Assembly (NCBI RefSeq): GCF_006124995.1
Contig: NZ_QEWN01000005.1
Location: 1-37,681 of the forward strand
From: Vibrio sp. Hep-1b-8
Lineage (GTDB): Bacteria > Pseudomonadota > Gammaproteobacteria > Enterobacterales > Vibrionaceae
Reading direction: 5' to 3'
Length of the DNA stretch: 37,681 nt
Part shown: positions 1-9,389 of the stretch, one piece after another
Position numbering within the stretch: the stretch's first letter is position 1
How the letters are laid out: the number at the start of each line of letters is the position of its first letter
Notes under the pieces: model-generated
What the model saw: the letters and a program-made list of their open reading frames with translations, nothing else
Told to the model about the DNA's origin: nothing
The model's database searches: none
Program-made: the position numbers and the translations under genes

Positions 1-761
1 CATTGATAACCAGGTTTACTGTAGCCGGAAATCTCGTACTGAACGTAGCCTGCTTCGGCTAACTTTTGGTGTCCCAACTCAAAAATATCCCACAAGTCAT
101 CGTCATCGGGCAAGGTAGGCTGCTTGTAGTAGAACATGGTGTTAGGTTCTATGGTTAGCTGGTACCAAGATAAATGAGGAGGATCGAGTTCGATCGCTTT
201 ATCGAGATCGGCCAGAGCTTGATTGACAGACTGATCCGGTAATCCGTGCATGAGATCGAGGTTAAAGCTACTAAGACCGATTTGATGCGCCAGCTTAGCG
301 GCATTGACCGCTTCATCCTTTCCATGAATTCGACCTAGCTTCTCAAGTTTTTGCTGCTCGAAGCTTTGCACACCGATGGAGATACGTGTTACTCCCGCTT
401 TTCTATAGCCAGCAAAACGCTCCGCCTCAATCGTGCCAGGGTTGGCCTCCATGGTGATTTCTATGTCAGGTTTGAAAGGGATACGAGCTTCAATTCCTGA
501 TAGAAGTGCAGCAATACCTTGTGCCGATATCAGACTAGGAGTACCGCCACCGATAAAGATCGAGTGCAGCGGGCGCGGGTTATCATTGATCTGGTAACGC
601 TCAATATCTGTGTCTAAATCTTGTAGCAGTGCTGCGATGTATTCATTTTCTGGGATCTCAGCCTTTAGAGCGTGAGAGTTAAAATCACAGTACGGGCACT
701 TTTGTACACACCATGGGATGTGTACATAAAGACTTAGTGCTGGTGGGATAAGTTTGCTCAT
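1..761 (-). CDS. hemW: HemW-like radical SAM protein (partial, C-terminus cut by window edge)
   Basis: The first 253 codons are present and the rest lies beyond base 1. The N-terminus reads MSKLIPPALSLYVHIPWC and carries the radical-SAM cysteine motif CVQKCPYC (CxxxCxxC), which binds a 4Fe-4S cluster and S-adenosylmethionine. It is followed by the glycine-rich FIGGGTPS segment and the EANPGT motif typical of HemW/HemN. The family was long annotated as oxygen-independent coproporphyrinogen III oxidase. HemW proteins are now regarded as heme-binding chaperones, and the extra N-terminal Cys of true HemN is not seen. The ATG at 761 has only a weak ribosome site. The gene lies 24 bp downstream of rdgB on the same strand and is probably co-transcribed with it, an arrangement common in gammaproteobacteria. 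Confidence 0.93.
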   Translation of the reverse strand, partial: MSKLIPPALSLYVHIPWCVQKCPYCDFNSHALKAEIPENEYIAALLQDLDTDIERYQINDNPRPLHSIFIGGGTPSLISAQGIAALLSGIEARIPFKPDIEITMEANPGTIEAERFAGYRKAGVTRISIGVQSFEQQKLEKLGRIHGKDEAVNAAKLAHQIGLSSFNLDLMHGLPDQSVNQALADLDKAIELDPPHLSWYQLTIEPNTMFYYKQPTLPDDDDLWDIFELGHQKLAEAGYVQYEISGYSKPGYQ

Positions 762-785
762 TGTCTATCGTTGACTGAGTAGTGA

Positions 786-1385
786 TTAAAGCGGTTGTTC
801 AGATAGAGTCGCGAACAACTGTTTGAGTGCTTTTCCGCGATGTGAAAGCTGTTTTTTACGTGCAGGTTCTAACTCAGCAGAAGCGCAGTTGTCCTCTGGT
901 ATGAAAAAGATTGGGTCATAACCGAAGCCATTTTCGCCGTGAGCTTCAGTGAGAATTCGTCCCTCCCACTTGCCGTGACAAACGACAGGAGTTGGATCAT
1001 TTTCATGGCGCATTAACACGAGCACACAATGGAAACGAGCACTGCGCTGTTCTTCTGGCACCTCTTTCATTGCGTCGAGCAGCTTCTCAAGGTTTTGTTG
1101 GTCACTTGCACCTTCGCCAGCATAGCGAGCGGAGTAGATACCAGGGGCACCTTTGAGGGCGTCTACTTCTAAACCTGAATCATCAGCAATGGCAGCAAGA
1201 CCGGTTTCTTTTGCCGCGTGGCGCGCCTTGATGATCGCATTCTCGATAAATGTGGTGCCAGTTTCAGCAACTTCAGAAACGTTGAATTCGCTTTGGGCTA
1301 ACACTTCAAAACCAAAATCAGACAGTAGGTCTGCCATTTCGCGAACCTTACCTTGATTACCTGTCGCTAATACAATCTTGCTCAT
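786..1385 (-). CDS. rdgB: dITP/XTP pyrophosphatase (non-canonical purine NTPase)
   Basis: This HAM1/RdgB enzyme hydrolyses dITP, XTP and ITP to monophosphates and keeps deaminated purines out of DNA and RNA. The conserved start [17 protein letters not shown] contains the SHR-type nucleotide-binding TGNxGK motif. Also present are [12 protein letters not shown], the GIYSARYAG segment and the C-terminal FGYDPIF and SHRGKALK motifs. I chose the ATG at 1385, giving 199 residues as in E. coli and V. cholerae. An in-frame ATG at 1430 adds 15 basic residues outside the family and overlaps the stop of the upstream DUF4426 gene as TAATG, so translational coupling from there cannot be excluded. It sits between the DUF4426 gene and hemW. 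Confidence 0.96.
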   Translation of the reverse strand: MSKIVLATGNQGKVREMADLLSDFGFEVLAQSEFNVSEVAETGTTFIENAIIKARHAAKETGLAAIADDSGLEVDALKGAPGIYSARYAGEGASDQQNLEKLLDAMKEVPEEQRSARFHCVLVLMRHENDPTPVVCHGKWEGRILTEAHGENGFGYDPIFFIPEDNCASAELEPARKKQLSHRGKALKQLFATLSEQPL

Positions 1386-1429
1386 TGGATTCTGTCTCTT
1401 TGATGAACGAGAGTCATGCCGTTTGGCCA

Positions 1430-1861
1430 TTACTCTTCTACGTAAAATTTCTGGGTGAACTTTAATCTTCCTGTGCCCTTAATGCCAGCATTAACATCCA
1501 AATCGAATGTCAGTTGTTCCTCTTGTGAAATAGGAAACTCCGCTAAGTAGTAAATAGCGTCGCCTTCCTGCACTTCGCGAAAGTTGAGCTGGCGAGTCTG
1601 GCCTAACAGGTTTTTGCTGGTACCGGCGATTTGAGCGGTAATGGCGGGTTTTCCTGCTTGCGAATTGTCTAACACACTGATGTTAAGGATCGCAGAATAG
1701 GCGTTACGTTTGAGCTTGTAATTCCTGGCAACCTGCGCCGTTAAAAAAGTAGAGTTGAAGGCAGAGTAGTGTACCTCAACATCTTTGATGGTTTTGAACT
1801 GACCTGCCCAGCTTGGTACAGCAAACAAGCTGATGAGTGCGAGTGTGATCCATTTCTTCAT
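1430..1861 (-). CDS. DUF4426 family periplasmic protein
   Basis: A 143-residue protein with a clear Sec signal peptide: MKKW, a hydrophobic stretch, then cleavage after about residue 19 (PSWA|GQ). No lipobox cysteine is present, so it should be a soluble periplasmic protein. The rest looks like a small beta-rich domain ([29 protein letters not shown]), matching the DUF4426 family found next to rdgB or yggU in Vibrio and relatives. Function is unknown and no catalytic motif is visible. Its stop codon touches the alternative upstream ATG of rdgB, so the two genes share a transcript. The terminator of the yggU operon lies just upstream, so its promoter should fall within about 1862-1905. Confidence 0.85.
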   Translation of the reverse strand: MKKWITLALISLFAVPSWAGQFKTIKDVEVHYSAFNSTFLTAQVARNYKLKRNAYSAILNISVLDNSQAGKPAITAQIAGTSKNLLGQTRQLNFREVQEGDAIYYLAEFPISQEEQLTFDLDVNAGIKGTGRLKFTQKFYVEE

Positions 1862-1906
1862 TGGGCTTCCTTCTTAAATTCGTTTCATTGACGAGTGATA
1901 AATAAA

Positions 1907-1926
1907 AAGCCATCAGATGATGGCTT
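1907..1926 (-). terminator. Rho-independent terminator of the yggS-proC-yggT-yggU operon
   Basis: An 8-bp perfect stem, AAGCCATC and GATGGCTT, with a 4-nt loop is followed on the minus strand by TTTATTTA. The stem overlaps the last codons and stop of yggU, so the hairpin is partly coding. Confidence 0.7.
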
Positions 1927-2203
1927 GTACCTCATTGGGTATTTGTATTGGAGAACTGACCCTGACTTGTTTATGTCGGCCAAGTTCGCCTTTTTCTATG
2001 GTGATGAGTCCTTTGGCTACCTTGAACTGCTTTGCAAGGTACTTGCTCAGGTGAGCATTGGCTTTCCCATCCACCGGAGGTGCGGTTATTGCTACCTTGA
2101 TCTCTTCACCATGTTGCCCAACGATCTTGTCTCTGCTTGCCTTGGGTTGGATGTAAAGGCGAAGAATCAGATCCTCGCCGTCAAACCAAGCTGCTTGTGA
2201 CAT
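1913..2203 (-). CDS. yggU: YggU family (DUF167) protein
   Basis: A 96-residue single-domain protein of the YggU/DUF167 family. It shows the typical core [16 protein letters not shown], then [18 protein letters not shown] and a C-terminal RHKQVRV strand. The fold is known from structural genomics, but no biochemical role is established. Its ATG overlaps the yggT stop as TAATG, implying translational coupling. It is the last gene of the yggS-proC-yggT-yggU operon. Length and position match other gammaproteobacteria. Confidence 0.93.
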   Translation of the reverse strand: MSQAAWFDGEDLILRLYIQPKASRDKIVGQHGEEIKVAITAPPVDGKANAHLSKYLAKQFKVAKGLITIEKGELGRHKQVRVSSPIQIPNEVQAII

Positions 2204-2760
2204 TATAGCTGATACCAGATAGGGCCAATAAGGTCGCCCATCAGAAAGTTAGCGAATTGTAGAGCAATAAAAAGTACTAACACACTCAAGTCAAAACCAC
2301 CCATCGCTGGGATAACGCGACGGATAGGTGCGAGCATAGGTTCAGTAAGCTGATGGAACACGTATTCGATAGGACTGCGACCTTGACTCACCCAACTTAG
2401 GATAGCGCGGATTAATAGCACCCAGAAAAGTAGGCCACCCGCTGCTTTAATCAGTGACAATAGACCTAGGAATAGGAAGTCTGCACTGAAGGATACTGAG
2501 CCATTCGAAGCGATCAGAACCAGTGCGACGAATTTCAATACGCACAGTAGGTAGGCGAACAGAATTGTTGCTAAGTCTAGGCTGCCCGCAGATGGGATCA
2601 TTCGACGTAGTGGAGCAATAACAGGCTGAGTTGCTTTTACAATGAATTGTGAAAACGGGTTGTAGAAGTCTGCGCGGGCAGCTTGCAACCAGATACGTAA
2701 GATCACCACCATGATGTAGAGATCAAACAGGGTGGAAATCAGAAAACTCATTGAATTCAT
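2203..2760 (-). CDS. yggT: YggT family integral membrane protein
   Basis: A 185-residue inner-membrane protein built from two tandem YGGT repeats. Each repeat has a hydrophobic helix, an R-x-W-L or R-A-I-L-S-W segment, then an amphipathic PxxxPLRRxIP motif: [12 protein letters not shown] near residue 50 and [11 protein letters not shown] near residue 145. About four membrane segments are predicted. The family is related to CcmB/YlmG proteins linked to membrane organisation or osmotic tolerance, but the molecular role in Vibrio is unproven. It lies 38 bp after proC and its stop overlaps the yggU start. Confidence 0.93.
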   Translation of the reverse strand: MNSMSFLISTLFDLYIMVVILRIWLQAARADFYNPFSQFIVKATQPVIAPLRRMIPSAGSLDLATILFAYLLCVLKFVALVLIASNGSVSFSADFLFLGLLSLIKAAGGLLFWVLLIRAILSWVSQGRSPIEYVFHQLTEPMLAPIRRVIPAMGGFDLSVLVLFIALQFANFLMGDLIGPIWYQL

Positions 2761-2798
2761 AGGTGACCCTTATTTTCTAGAGCGTTGTGCTCTGGTAA

Positions 2799-3617
2799 TT
2801 AAAACAGTTTTTCCATCTCTTCAGCGCGAGCAACGGCCGCCTGCATAGCTTTCGCTACTATATCTGAAAGTTGATGCTGATTGAATGTTCTTAGGGCTTC
2901 AGCCGTTGTGCCCCCTTTGGATGTCACGTTTTCACGTAGAATGGACAGTTCTGTGTCTGGGTTTTCAACGACCATGCTTGCCGCACCGAGCGCTGATTGC
3001 TGCACGAGCAGACGAGCTGTCTCTTTATCAAAACCTTGAGCGATGGCTTCTGCCTGCATGGCTTCCATAAACAAGAAAAAGTATGCAGGCGCACTTCCAG
3101 CAGCAGCAATGACGTTATTGATGCCAGATTCTTGCTCAACCCAACACACTTTGCCTACCGCTTGCATTAACTCAGCAGCAAAAGCTTTGTCTAGCGCTGT
3201 TACGTGTTCAGGAGCAAACAGGCCACTCATTCCTAGTCCCAATTGTGATGGTGTGTTGGGCATGACACGAACGATATTCAATGGACAACCGAGCATTTCG
3301 TTTAGACGTGAACACTGGATACCAGCCGCAATTGAAATCACCAACTTTCCTGAGAAGTCGATGCTTTGCAGTGGGCGGCAGACCTCTTCCATCATCTGAG
3401 GTTTAACCGACAGTACAATGACCTCTGCTTGTTGTGCAGCTGAGAAATTGTCGCTGGTGGTCTGGATACCATAACTTTGCTCTAATGGTAAGCGACGTGT
3501 CTCAGATGGGGCTGTTGCTGTGATAAGTTCTGCTGGGTAACCATCTGCGATTAAGCCAGACACAATGGCTTTAACCATATTGCCTGCGCCGATAAAGACA
3601 ATCTTCTTGTGTTCCAT
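2799..3617 (-). CDS. proC: pyrroline-5-carboxylate reductase
   Basis: This enzyme catalyses the last step of proline synthesis, NAD(P)H-dependent reduction of 1-pyrroline-5-carboxylate to L-proline, in the cytosol. The N-terminal Rossmann motif is IVFIGAGNMVKAIVSGL. It is followed by VILSVKPQ, the RVMPNTP loop and the C-terminal dimerisation domain with GSAPAYFF and LRENVTSKGGTTAEAL, all diagnostic. The 272-residue length is usual. It is the second gene of the yggS-proC-yggT-yggU operon, 24 bp after yggS. The yggS-proC pairing is widely conserved and links proline synthesis with PLP homeostasis. Confidence 0.98.
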   Translation of the reverse strand: MEHKKIVFIGAGNMVKAIVSGLIADGYPAELITATAPSETRRLPLEQSYGIQTTSDNFSAAQQAEVIVLSVKPQMMEEVCRPLQSIDFSGKLVISIAAGIQCSRLNEMLGCPLNIVRVMPNTPSQLGLGMSGLFAPEHVTALDKAFAAELMQAVGKVCWVEQESGINNVIAAAGSAPAYFFLFMEAMQAEAIAQGFDKETARLLVQQSALGAASMVVENPDTELSILRENVTSKGGTTAEALRTFNQHQLSDIVAKAMQAAVARAEEMEKLF

Positions 3618-3641
3618 TAGTCTTTGTATCCTTTCAACAAT

Positions 3642-4358
3642 TTATGCTTTGTTACTGTAATCGCGAGCACCAAAGATAGCGGTACCGATACGGACCATGG
3701 TGCTACCTGCTTCGATAGCGGCTTCCATATCACCACTCATTCCCATCGACAAGGTATCGATGTTTTGATCAGGAAAATGATGCGCGAGTTTCTCTTTGAG
3801 CGTTGCTAATTGAGTAAATGCCGCCAGTTGTGACTCATAGTCTGAAACATTAGCAGGGATTGACATCAATCCTCTTAAAGTGAGGTTCGGAAGCTGAGAA
3901 ATCAACTCAGCAAGAGCAAAGATTTCATCGTCGTCAATGCCGGACTTTGATGCTTCGCCACTGGTATTTACTTGAATCAGAACCTGAATCGGCTCGAGGC
4001 CTTCTGGACGCTGATCGTTGAGACGTTGAGCTATCTTAGTTCTATCGACGGTATGTACCCAGTCAAAGCTTTCTGCAACATGGCGCGACTTATTGGACTG
4101 TATTGGGCCAATAAAGTGCCATTCTAAGTTCAGTTCAGGGTGATGCTGAGTGAAGTGGGCGACTTTATTTGCCCCTTCTTGGACGTAGTTCTCTCCAAAT
4201 GCGACTTGCCCAGCTTGAGCGGCTTCAAGGATAGCTTCGACAGGCTTAGTCTTGCTGACGGCGAGAAGTTGCACTGAGTCCCGACCGCGTCCACACTTTT
4301 GTTGTGCGACCTCAATCTGTGAGGTGATCTGTTCAATATTTTGTTGAATACTAGTCAT
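3642..4358 (-). CDS. yggS: PLP homeostasis protein YggS (PLPBP/COG0325 family)
   Basis: A 238-residue single-domain TIM-barrel protein resembling the N-terminal domain of alanine racemase. The PLP Schiff-base lysine is K36 in LLAVSKTKP. Other family signatures are FGENYVQE, LEWHFIGPIQSNKSR, the QVNTSGEASKSG loop and the phosphate-binding LSMGMSGDMEAAIEAGSTMVRIG segment. Members have no known enzyme activity but buffer pyridoxal phosphate and affect amino-acid metabolism. It opens the operon with proC and is divergent from pilT with only 25 bp between the start codons, so the two promoters must overlap coding DNA or each other. Confidence 0.97.
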   Translation of the reverse strand: MTSIQQNIEQITSQIEVAQQKCGRGRDSVQLLAVSKTKPVEAILEAAQAGQVAFGENYVQEGANKVAHFTQHHPELNLEWHFIGPIQSNKSRHVAESFDWVHTVDRTKIAQRLNDQRPEGLEPIQVLIQVNTSGEASKSGIDDDEIFALAELISQLPNLTLRGLMSIPANVSDYESQLAAFTQLATLKEKLAHHFPDQNIDTLSMGMSGDMEAAIEAGSTMVRIGTAIFGARDYSNKA

Positions 4359-4383
4359 AGCAGATTTTACTTAAGGATTTTAA

Positions 4384-5421
4384 ATGGATATCGCTGAATT
4401 ACTGGATTTTAGTGTAAAGCATAATGCTTCAGATCTACATCTTTCTGCTGGAGTATCTCCAATGGTAAGGATAGATGGTGAAGTAAGAAAGCTTGGCGTA
4501 CCAGCTTTTAATCATGCGGATGTGCATCGATTGATATTTGATGTGATGAACGACGCTCAAAGAAGCGAGTTTGAAGAGCGACTCGAAGTCGACTTTTCGT
4601 TCGAGTTACCTGACGTTGGACGATTTCGTGTCAATGCGTTCAATCAGGCTCGAGGCTGTGCAGCGGTGTTCCGTACCATCCCTATGACGATTCCGACCTT
4701 AGAACAGTTAGACACTCCGCCAATCTTTGAAAAAATTGCCAATATGGAAAAAGGGTTGGTATTGGTGACTGGGCCAACGGGCTCTGGAAAATCGACCACG
4801 CTCGCAGCGATGGTGGACTACATTAACCGTCACCACAACAAGCATATCCTCACGATTGAAGACCCGATTGAATTTGTTCACAGCAACAACAAATGCTTAG
4901 TCAATCAGCGTGAAGTCCACCGTGACACACACAATTTTAGTAACGCTTTACGCAGTGCTTTACGCGAAGACCCAGATGTTATTCTGGTCGGGGAGTTACG
5001 AGATAAAGAGACGATCAGTTTAGCGCTAACTGCGGCCGAAACCGGTCATTTGGTGTTTGGGACTCTGCACACTAGCTCGGCGGCAAAAACCATTGACCGC
5101 ATTATTGATGTATTCCCTGGTAGCGATAAAGAAATGGTGCGCTCAATGCTCTCTGAATCATTGCGAGCGGTTATTGCACAAAAACTGCTGAAACGTATTG
5201 GTGGCGGGCGTACAGCTTGCCATGAAATCATGATGGCGACACCTGCAATTCGCAACCTTATTCGTGAGGATAAAGTCGCACAGATGTTGTCTGTGATTCA
5301 AACCGGAGCTGCTCATGGGATGCAGACCATGGAGCAGAATGCCAAACAGTTGATAGCACAAGGCTTGGTTGAGCCAGATGAAGTTGCTAAGAAAATAGAA
5401 CTTGAAACGTCTATGTTCTGA
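4384..5421 (+). CDS. pilT: type IV pilus retraction ATPase PilT
   Basis: A hexameric cytoplasmic ATPase that depolymerises type IV pili, driving twitching, DNA uptake and pilus retraction. Its 345 residues comprise an N-terminal PAS-like domain and a RecA-like domain. Visible motifs are Walker A GPTGSGKS (130-137), the Asp box around LTIEDPIEF (157-165), Walker B VILVGELRD with Glu204, and the His box GHLVFGTLHT (His222, His229). The AIRNLIRE motif (288-295), characteristic of retraction ATPases, is intact. An AAGGA ribosome site precedes the ATG. pilU follows 15 bp after the stop, so the two form an operon. Confidence 0.98.
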   Translation: MDIAELLDFSVKHNASDLHLSAGVSPMVRIDGEVRKLGVPAFNHADVHRLIFDVMNDAQRSEFEERLEVDFSFELPDVGRFRVNAFNQARGCAAVFRTIPMTIPTLEQLDTPPIFEKIANMEKGLVLVTGPTGSGKSTTLAAMVDYINRHHNKHILTIEDPIEFVHSNNKCLVNQREVHRDTHNFSNALRSALREDPDVILVGELRDKETISLALTAAETGHLVFGTLHTSSAAKTIDRIIDVFPGSDKEMVRSMLSESLRAVIAQKLLKRIGGGRTACHEIMMATPAIRNLIREDKVAQMLSVIQTGAAHGMQTMEQNAKQLIAQGLVEPDEVAKKIELETSMF

Positions 5422-5436
5422 TTGAGTGGAAACGGT

Positions 5437-6543
5437 ATGGATATTGATGTTTTTTTAGAGCAGATGATCGATCAAAAGTCGTCAGATCTCTATATTACGG
5501 TTGGGGCTCCGGTTCTTTATCGTGTGGATGGTGAGCTGCGTCCCCAAGGTGATAAACTTTCACATGCGGTGGTGAGTTCCTTGCTTGAAAGTATGATGGA
5601 TAGAGAGCGCCAGCATGAGTTTCATGCTAGTAAAGAGGCTAACTTTGCTATCGTCCGTCACTTTGGACGATTCCGTGTGTCGGCTTTCTATCAGCGAGAG
5701 CTGCCCGGCGCCGTTATTCGCCGAATTGAAACAAGGATTCCCACCTTTGAGGAACTCAAACTTCCTGAAGTATTGAGAGAACTGGCTACCGCTAAGAGGG
5801 GACTAGTTCTAGTCGTTGGGGCGACGGGTTCGGGTAAATCGACCACCATGGCGGCGATGACTGGCTATCGCAATACTCATCAGTCGGGACATATTTTAAC
5901 GGTTGAAGACCCGATTGAGTTTGTTCACGAGCATCAGCGCTGCATTGTGACTCAACGTGAAGTCGGTTTAGATACAGAAAGCTATGAAGTTGCATTGAAG
6001 AATTCGTTGCGTCAGGCTCCTGATATGATTCTGATTGGAGAAATACGTTCGCGTGAAACAATGGAATACGCAATGACATTTGCTGAGACAGGCCATCTCT
6101 GTATGGCGACTCTGCATGCCAATAACGCCAATCAGGCTCTTGAACGCATTTTACATTTGGTACCCAAAGAGCAAAAAGAACAATTCCTGTTCGATTTGTC
6201 GATGAATCTTCGTGGTGTGATTGGTCAGCAACTGATTCGAGATAAAAACGGTCAGGGTCGTCATGGTGTCTTTGAAGTGTTGCTCAATAGTCCAAGAGTT
6301 TCTGATCTTATTCGACGTGGCGACTTGCATGAGTTAAAAGCAACAATGGCTAAGTCGAATGAGGTGGGGATGCAAACCTTTGATCAGGCACTGTATAAGT
6401 TAGTAACCGAGAATCAAATTAGCGAGGAAGATGCACTTCATAGTGCAGATTCGGCCAATGATCTCAGAATCATGCTTAAAACGCAGCGTGGCAATGGTTC
6501 AAGTGGCAGTGCGTTGAGTAATGTTAAGATTGATATGGATTAG
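5437..6543 (+). CDS. pilU: PilT-dependent accessory retraction ATPase PilU
   Basis: A PilT paralogue of 368 residues that in V. cholerae assists PilT-driven retraction. It keeps Walker A GATGSGKS (128-135), ILTVEDPIEF, Walker B ILIGEIRS and the GHLCMATLHA His box. The position of the PilT AIRNLIRE motif reads SPRVSDLIRRG, as expected for PilU. I chose the ATG at 5437 because an AGTGGA ribosome site precedes it and family members begin at this point. A TTG at 5422, just after the pilT stop, would add five residues. The C-terminal tail is Ser/Gly/Asn-rich and probably disordered. Confidence 0.96.
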   Translation: MDIDVFLEQMIDQKSSDLYITVGAPVLYRVDGELRPQGDKLSHAVVSSLLESMMDRERQHEFHASKEANFAIVRHFGRFRVSAFYQRELPGAVIRRIETRIPTFEELKLPEVLRELATAKRGLVLVVGATGSGKSTTMAAMTGYRNTHQSGHILTVEDPIEFVHEHQRCIVTQREVGLDTESYEVALKNSLRQAPDMILIGEIRSRETMEYAMTFAETGHLCMATLHANNANQALERILHLVPKEQKEQFLFDLSMNLRGVIGQQLIRDKNGQGRHGVFEVLLNSPRVSDLIRRGDLHELKATMAKSNEVGMQTFDQALYKLVTENQISEEDALHSADSANDLRIMLKTQRGNGSSGSALSNVKIDMD

Positions 6544-6564
6544 GGGGGATAAGAACGCTTCTCG

Positions 6565-6987
6565 CTACCCGTATTGCGCCTCAAACCAGCTTTCAAGAAT
6601 GACGACCGCTGACTGGCAGTCGACATTCCCTTTGCTTAGTGCTTTGTAGCCACCCATTTCGAACAAGTCTGCGCGTGCTTCCATGGTTGATAAGCGTTCG
6701 TCATGCAGTTCGACGGCTAAGCCAAAGCGGCCATGTAGGCGGTTAGCAAACTTCTTCGCTCTTGGCGTAATGGTTTCAAGATCTTTGCCATGCAGGTCGG
6801 TAGGCAAACCCACCACTAGTAGATCCGGTTGCCACTCTTTGATTTGCTTTTCGATGTCATCCCAATTTGGGATTCCATCATTAGCTTTAAAAGCTTTCAA
6901 CGGAGAAGCGGTACCCGTAATTTCCTGTCCTATCGCACTACCAATACTTTTAGTGCCAAAGTCAAATGCCATAATTGTTCTAGACAT
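6565..6987 (-). CDS. ruvX: Holliday junction resolvase-like YqgF/RuvX family nuclease
   Basis: A 140-residue RNase H-fold protein of the YqgF/RuvX family. YqgF proteins are implicated in pre-16S rRNA 5' end processing, and the name RuvX reflects predicted Holliday junction resolution. Visible motifs are [17 protein letters not shown] with the first catalytic Asp, [12 protein letters not shown] with a second acidic/Gly motif, and [12 protein letters not shown]. The C-terminal part contains the expected acidic segment near [12 protein letters not shown]. It lies 20 bp downstream of yqgE, the usual pairing, and converges with pilU. I saw no strong terminator in the 21-bp gap between ruvX and pilU. 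Confidence 0.96.
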   Translation of the reverse strand: MSRTIMAFDFGTKSIGSAIGQEITGTASPLKAFKANDGIPNWDDIEKQIKEWQPDLLVVGLPTDLHGKDLETITPRAKKFANRLHGRFGLAVELHDERLSTMEARADLFEMGGYKALSKGNVDCQSAVVILESWFEAQYG

Positions 6988-7007
6988 GTTTCTCTTCGTT
7001 ATTGTTG

Positions 7008-7571
7008 TTACGCGTGGCCAATATCACTAGAAAGTTGGGCGACATCAATACCAAGCATCTGTACTGCCTTTTGCCAGCGTTCATTGATTGGAGTATCGAA
7101 CATCACATTGGGATCCGCCTCAACCGTTAACCATGAGTTCTCTGACAGCTCTATCTCTAGCTGACCAGCTTCCCAGCCAGAATAGCCTAATGCGACGAGA
7201 TAATGGTGAGGTTCAGCTTCTGTCCCGAGTACACCTAGAATATCACGAGATGTAGTGACGGAGATTTTATCCGTCATCTTGATGCTGGATTCATATTCGT
7301 CTTTAGGCTGGTGGAGTATAAAACCACGATCTTCCGAGACTGGGCCACCGTTGAGTACAGGCTTGTCTAAGCTGTCGGTTAAGAGTTTCGGATGAATTGA
7401 ATCGACATCGACTTTCTCTAACATTTTGCCGATGGTGATGTCGATAGGAGCATTAATCATTAAACCCATCGCCCCATCTTCGGTGTGTTCGCAAACGTAA
7501 ATCACGCTGCGCTGGAAGTAGGGATCTTTCATGCCCGGCATTGCCACTAAAAAATGGTTGGTTAAATTCAT
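7008..7571 (-). CDS. yqgE: YqgE/AlgH family protein (UPF0301)
   Basis: A 187-residue member of the UPF0301/YqgE/AlgH family. Motifs are [36 protein letters not shown], the NGGPV turn and [12 protein letters not shown]. AlgH was described as an alginate regulator in Pseudomonas, but a DNA-binding role is not supported by the fold and the molecular function is unknown. I chose the ATG at 7571, preceded by GGGAG, which gives the same length as E. coli YqgE. An in-frame GTG at 7583 would overlap that ribosome site. It is followed by ruvX and preceded by gshB, separated by a hairpin. Confidence 0.95.
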   Translation of the reverse strand: MNLTNHFLVAMPGMKDPYFQRSVIYVCEHTEDGAMGLMINAPIDITIGKMLEKVDVDSIHPKLLTDSLDKPVLNGGPVSEDRGFILHQPKDEYESSIKMTDKISVTTSRDILGVLGTEAEPHHYLVALGYSGWEAGQLEIELSENSWLTVEADPNVMFDTPINERWQKAVQMLGIDVAQLSSDIGHA

Positions 7572-7591
7572 AAACACTCCCACTTAAATAT

Positions 7592-7612
7592 GGGCAACCC
7601 TATAGGTTGCCC
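7592..7612 (-). terminator. hairpin between gshB and yqgE
   Basis: GGGCAACC and GGTTGCCC form a perfect 8-bp stem around a 5-nt loop. On the minus strand it is followed by ATATTTAAG with no run of T, so it may only attenuate read-through from gshB into yqgE. Confidence 0.5.
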
Positions 7613-7619
7613 TAACAGT

Positions 7620-8567
7620 TTAGGCGTTTAGTCGACGTTCAATGGCGTCCATGAGTTTGCCAGTGATCGACACATCAAATGCCGCTTCGATTTCACGAAT
7701 ACAAGTTGGGCTGGTTACGTTTATCTCTGTTAGCTTGTCACCGATGACGTCTAAGCCAACAAATATCAGCCCTTTTTCTTTAAGTGTAGGCGCTACAGCT
7801 TCAGCTATCTTTTTATCTGTCTCACTAAGTGGTCTCGCTTCACCTGTTCCGCCCGCTGCCAAGTTGCCACGTGTTTCACCTTTCGCAGGAATACGTGCCA
7901 AACAATAAGGCATTGGCTCGCCATCTACGACTAGGATGCGCTTGTCACCGTTGCTGATATCAGGAACGAATGTTTGTGCCATTGCGTAGTTTTGACCGTG
8001 GTTGGTCAAGGTTTCAATGATGACGGATACGTTTGGATCATTCTCTTTGATGCGGAAGATAGATGCGCCACCCATGCCATCAAGTGGCTTAAGGATTACA
8101 TCACCATGTTTCTCGCGGAACTGCTTAATCTTCTCTGCTTTACGCGTCACGATAGTGGTTGGGGTAAGCTCAGGGAACCAAGCCGTGAACAGTTTTTCGT
8201 TACAATCACGTAGGCTTTGAGGTTTATTGACAACCAGTGTGCCTTGCTCTTCTGCGCGCTCAAGGATGTAAGTGGCGTAGATGTACTCAGTATCAAACGG
8301 AGGATCTTTACGCATTAGTACCGCGTCTAGTTGTGAAAGCTCAATAGTTTGCTCAGATTTGAACTCATACCAACCCGTTGGATCTTCTTTAAGTTCAACC
8401 ACTTTGGTATCTGCAACCGCAACACCTTGGTCTAGGTGAAGGTCATCCATTTCCATGTAGTGGATTTCGTAGCCGCGGCGCTGCGCTTCAAGCATCATGG
8501 CAAAGCTAGAGTCTTTCTTGATGTTAATGGACGAGATAGGGTCCATTACGATACCTAATTTGATCAT
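7620..8567 (-). CDS. gshB: glutathione synthase
   Basis: An ATP-grasp enzyme that joins gamma-glutamylcysteine and glycine to make glutathione in the cytosol. Its 315 residues begin MIKLGIVMDPISSINIKKDSSFAMM, the typical prokaryotic GSH synthase N-domain. The ATP-grasp core shows VILKPLDGMGGASIFRI, the RILVVDGEPMPYCLARIP strand, the mobile loop KGETRGNLAAGGTG and metal-binding INVTSPTCIREIE. A GGAGAAC ribosome site lies before the ATG at 8567. It is 12 bp downstream of rsmE, in the conserved rsmE-gshB-yqgE-ruvX order. Confidence 0.98.
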   Translation of the reverse strand: MIKLGIVMDPISSINIKKDSSFAMMLEAQRRGYEIHYMEMDDLHLDQGVAVADTKVVELKEDPTGWYEFKSEQTIELSQLDAVLMRKDPPFDTEYIYATYILERAEEQGTLVVNKPQSLRDCNEKLFTAWFPELTPTTIVTRKAEKIKQFREKHGDVILKPLDGMGGASIFRIKENDPNVSVIIETLTNHGQNYAMAQTFVPDISNGDKRILVVDGEPMPYCLARIPAKGETRGNLAAGGTGEARPLSETDKKIAEAVAPTLKEKGLIFVGLDVIGDKLTEINVTSPTCIREIEAAFDVSITGKLMDAIERRLNA

Positions 8568-8579
8568 ATTGTTCTCCGT

Positions 8580-9311
8580 TTAACCAAGATCGCCGAAACG
8601 AACTTGCAGGGCTGTAATTGCAGTAAGAGCCGCAGTTTCGGTACGTAGTACACGTGGGCCGAGTAGCGTCTCTTCAAATTTGTAGTTTTCTGTCATACCG
8701 ATCTCTTCTGCTGATAAGCCACCTTCTGGGCCAATCAATAGGCGTACTTTTTCTACCGGTGTTGGTAGGGTGTTGATCGAGTATTTTGCACGAGGGTGGA
8801 GGTTCAGTTTTAGACCGTCATATTCTTCACCACACCACTCTTCTAATTGCATGATTGGGCGGATTTCTGGGACTGTGTTGCGACCACACTGCTCACAAGC
8901 ACTGATGGCGATCTTTTGCCATTGGGCGAGCTTCTTCTCGAAACGTTTTTGATCGAGTTTGACACCACAGCGCTCTGAAACCAGTGGGGTAATGGTGTTA
9001 ACACCGAGTTCCACCGATTTCTGGATGGTGAATTCCATCTTATCGCCACGTGAAATAACTTGGCCTAAGTGAAGGTCGAGTGGTGATTCTGAGCTGCGTT
9101 TGACACGCTGAGTAATATTCACTTCAACGTTTTTCTTTGAAACGCTAGCTATCTCTGCTGGGAACTCAGCGCCACTGCCGTCAAACAGTAGTACTTCTTG
9201 TCCCTCTTTCATGCGCAATACACGGCCAATATGGCCAGCAGCATCATCGCTGAGCATGAGAGAGCCTAACTGATTAATGGCTTCTGGGTGATAGATTCGT
9301 GGGATTCGCAT
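8580..9311 (-). CDS. rsmE: 16S rRNA m3U1498 methyltransferase
   Basis: A SPOUT-fold enzyme that methylates N3 of U1498 in 16S rRNA using S-adenosylmethionine. The N-terminal PUA-like domain starts MRIPRIYHP. The C-terminal SPOUT domain has the trefoil-knot motifs [15 protein letters not shown] and [15 protein letters not shown], which bind the cofactor. I chose the ATG at 9311, which gives 243 residues as in E. coli. An in-frame upstream extension to 9380 adds 23 residues that no family member has. It lies downstream of endA and directly upstream of gshB. Confidence 0.97.
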   Translation of the reverse strand: MRIPRIYHPEAINQLGSLMLSDDAAGHIGRVLRMKEGQEVLLFDGSGAEFPAEIASVSKKNVEVNITQRVKRSSESPLDLHLGQVISRGDKMEFTIQKSVELGVNTITPLVSERCGVKLDQKRFEKKLAQWQKIAISACEQCGRNTVPEIRPIMQLEEWCGEEYDGLKLNLHPRAKYSINTLPTPVEKVRLLIGPEGGLSAEEIGMTENYKFEETLLGPRVLRTETAALTAITALQVRFGDLG

Positions 9312-9389
9312 TGTGTTTCGATTTCCAGCAAGAGGTTTTGAGATAACCTCTAACATGGATGCTTTTATGCGAAAAAACAAGGGGCAGAG

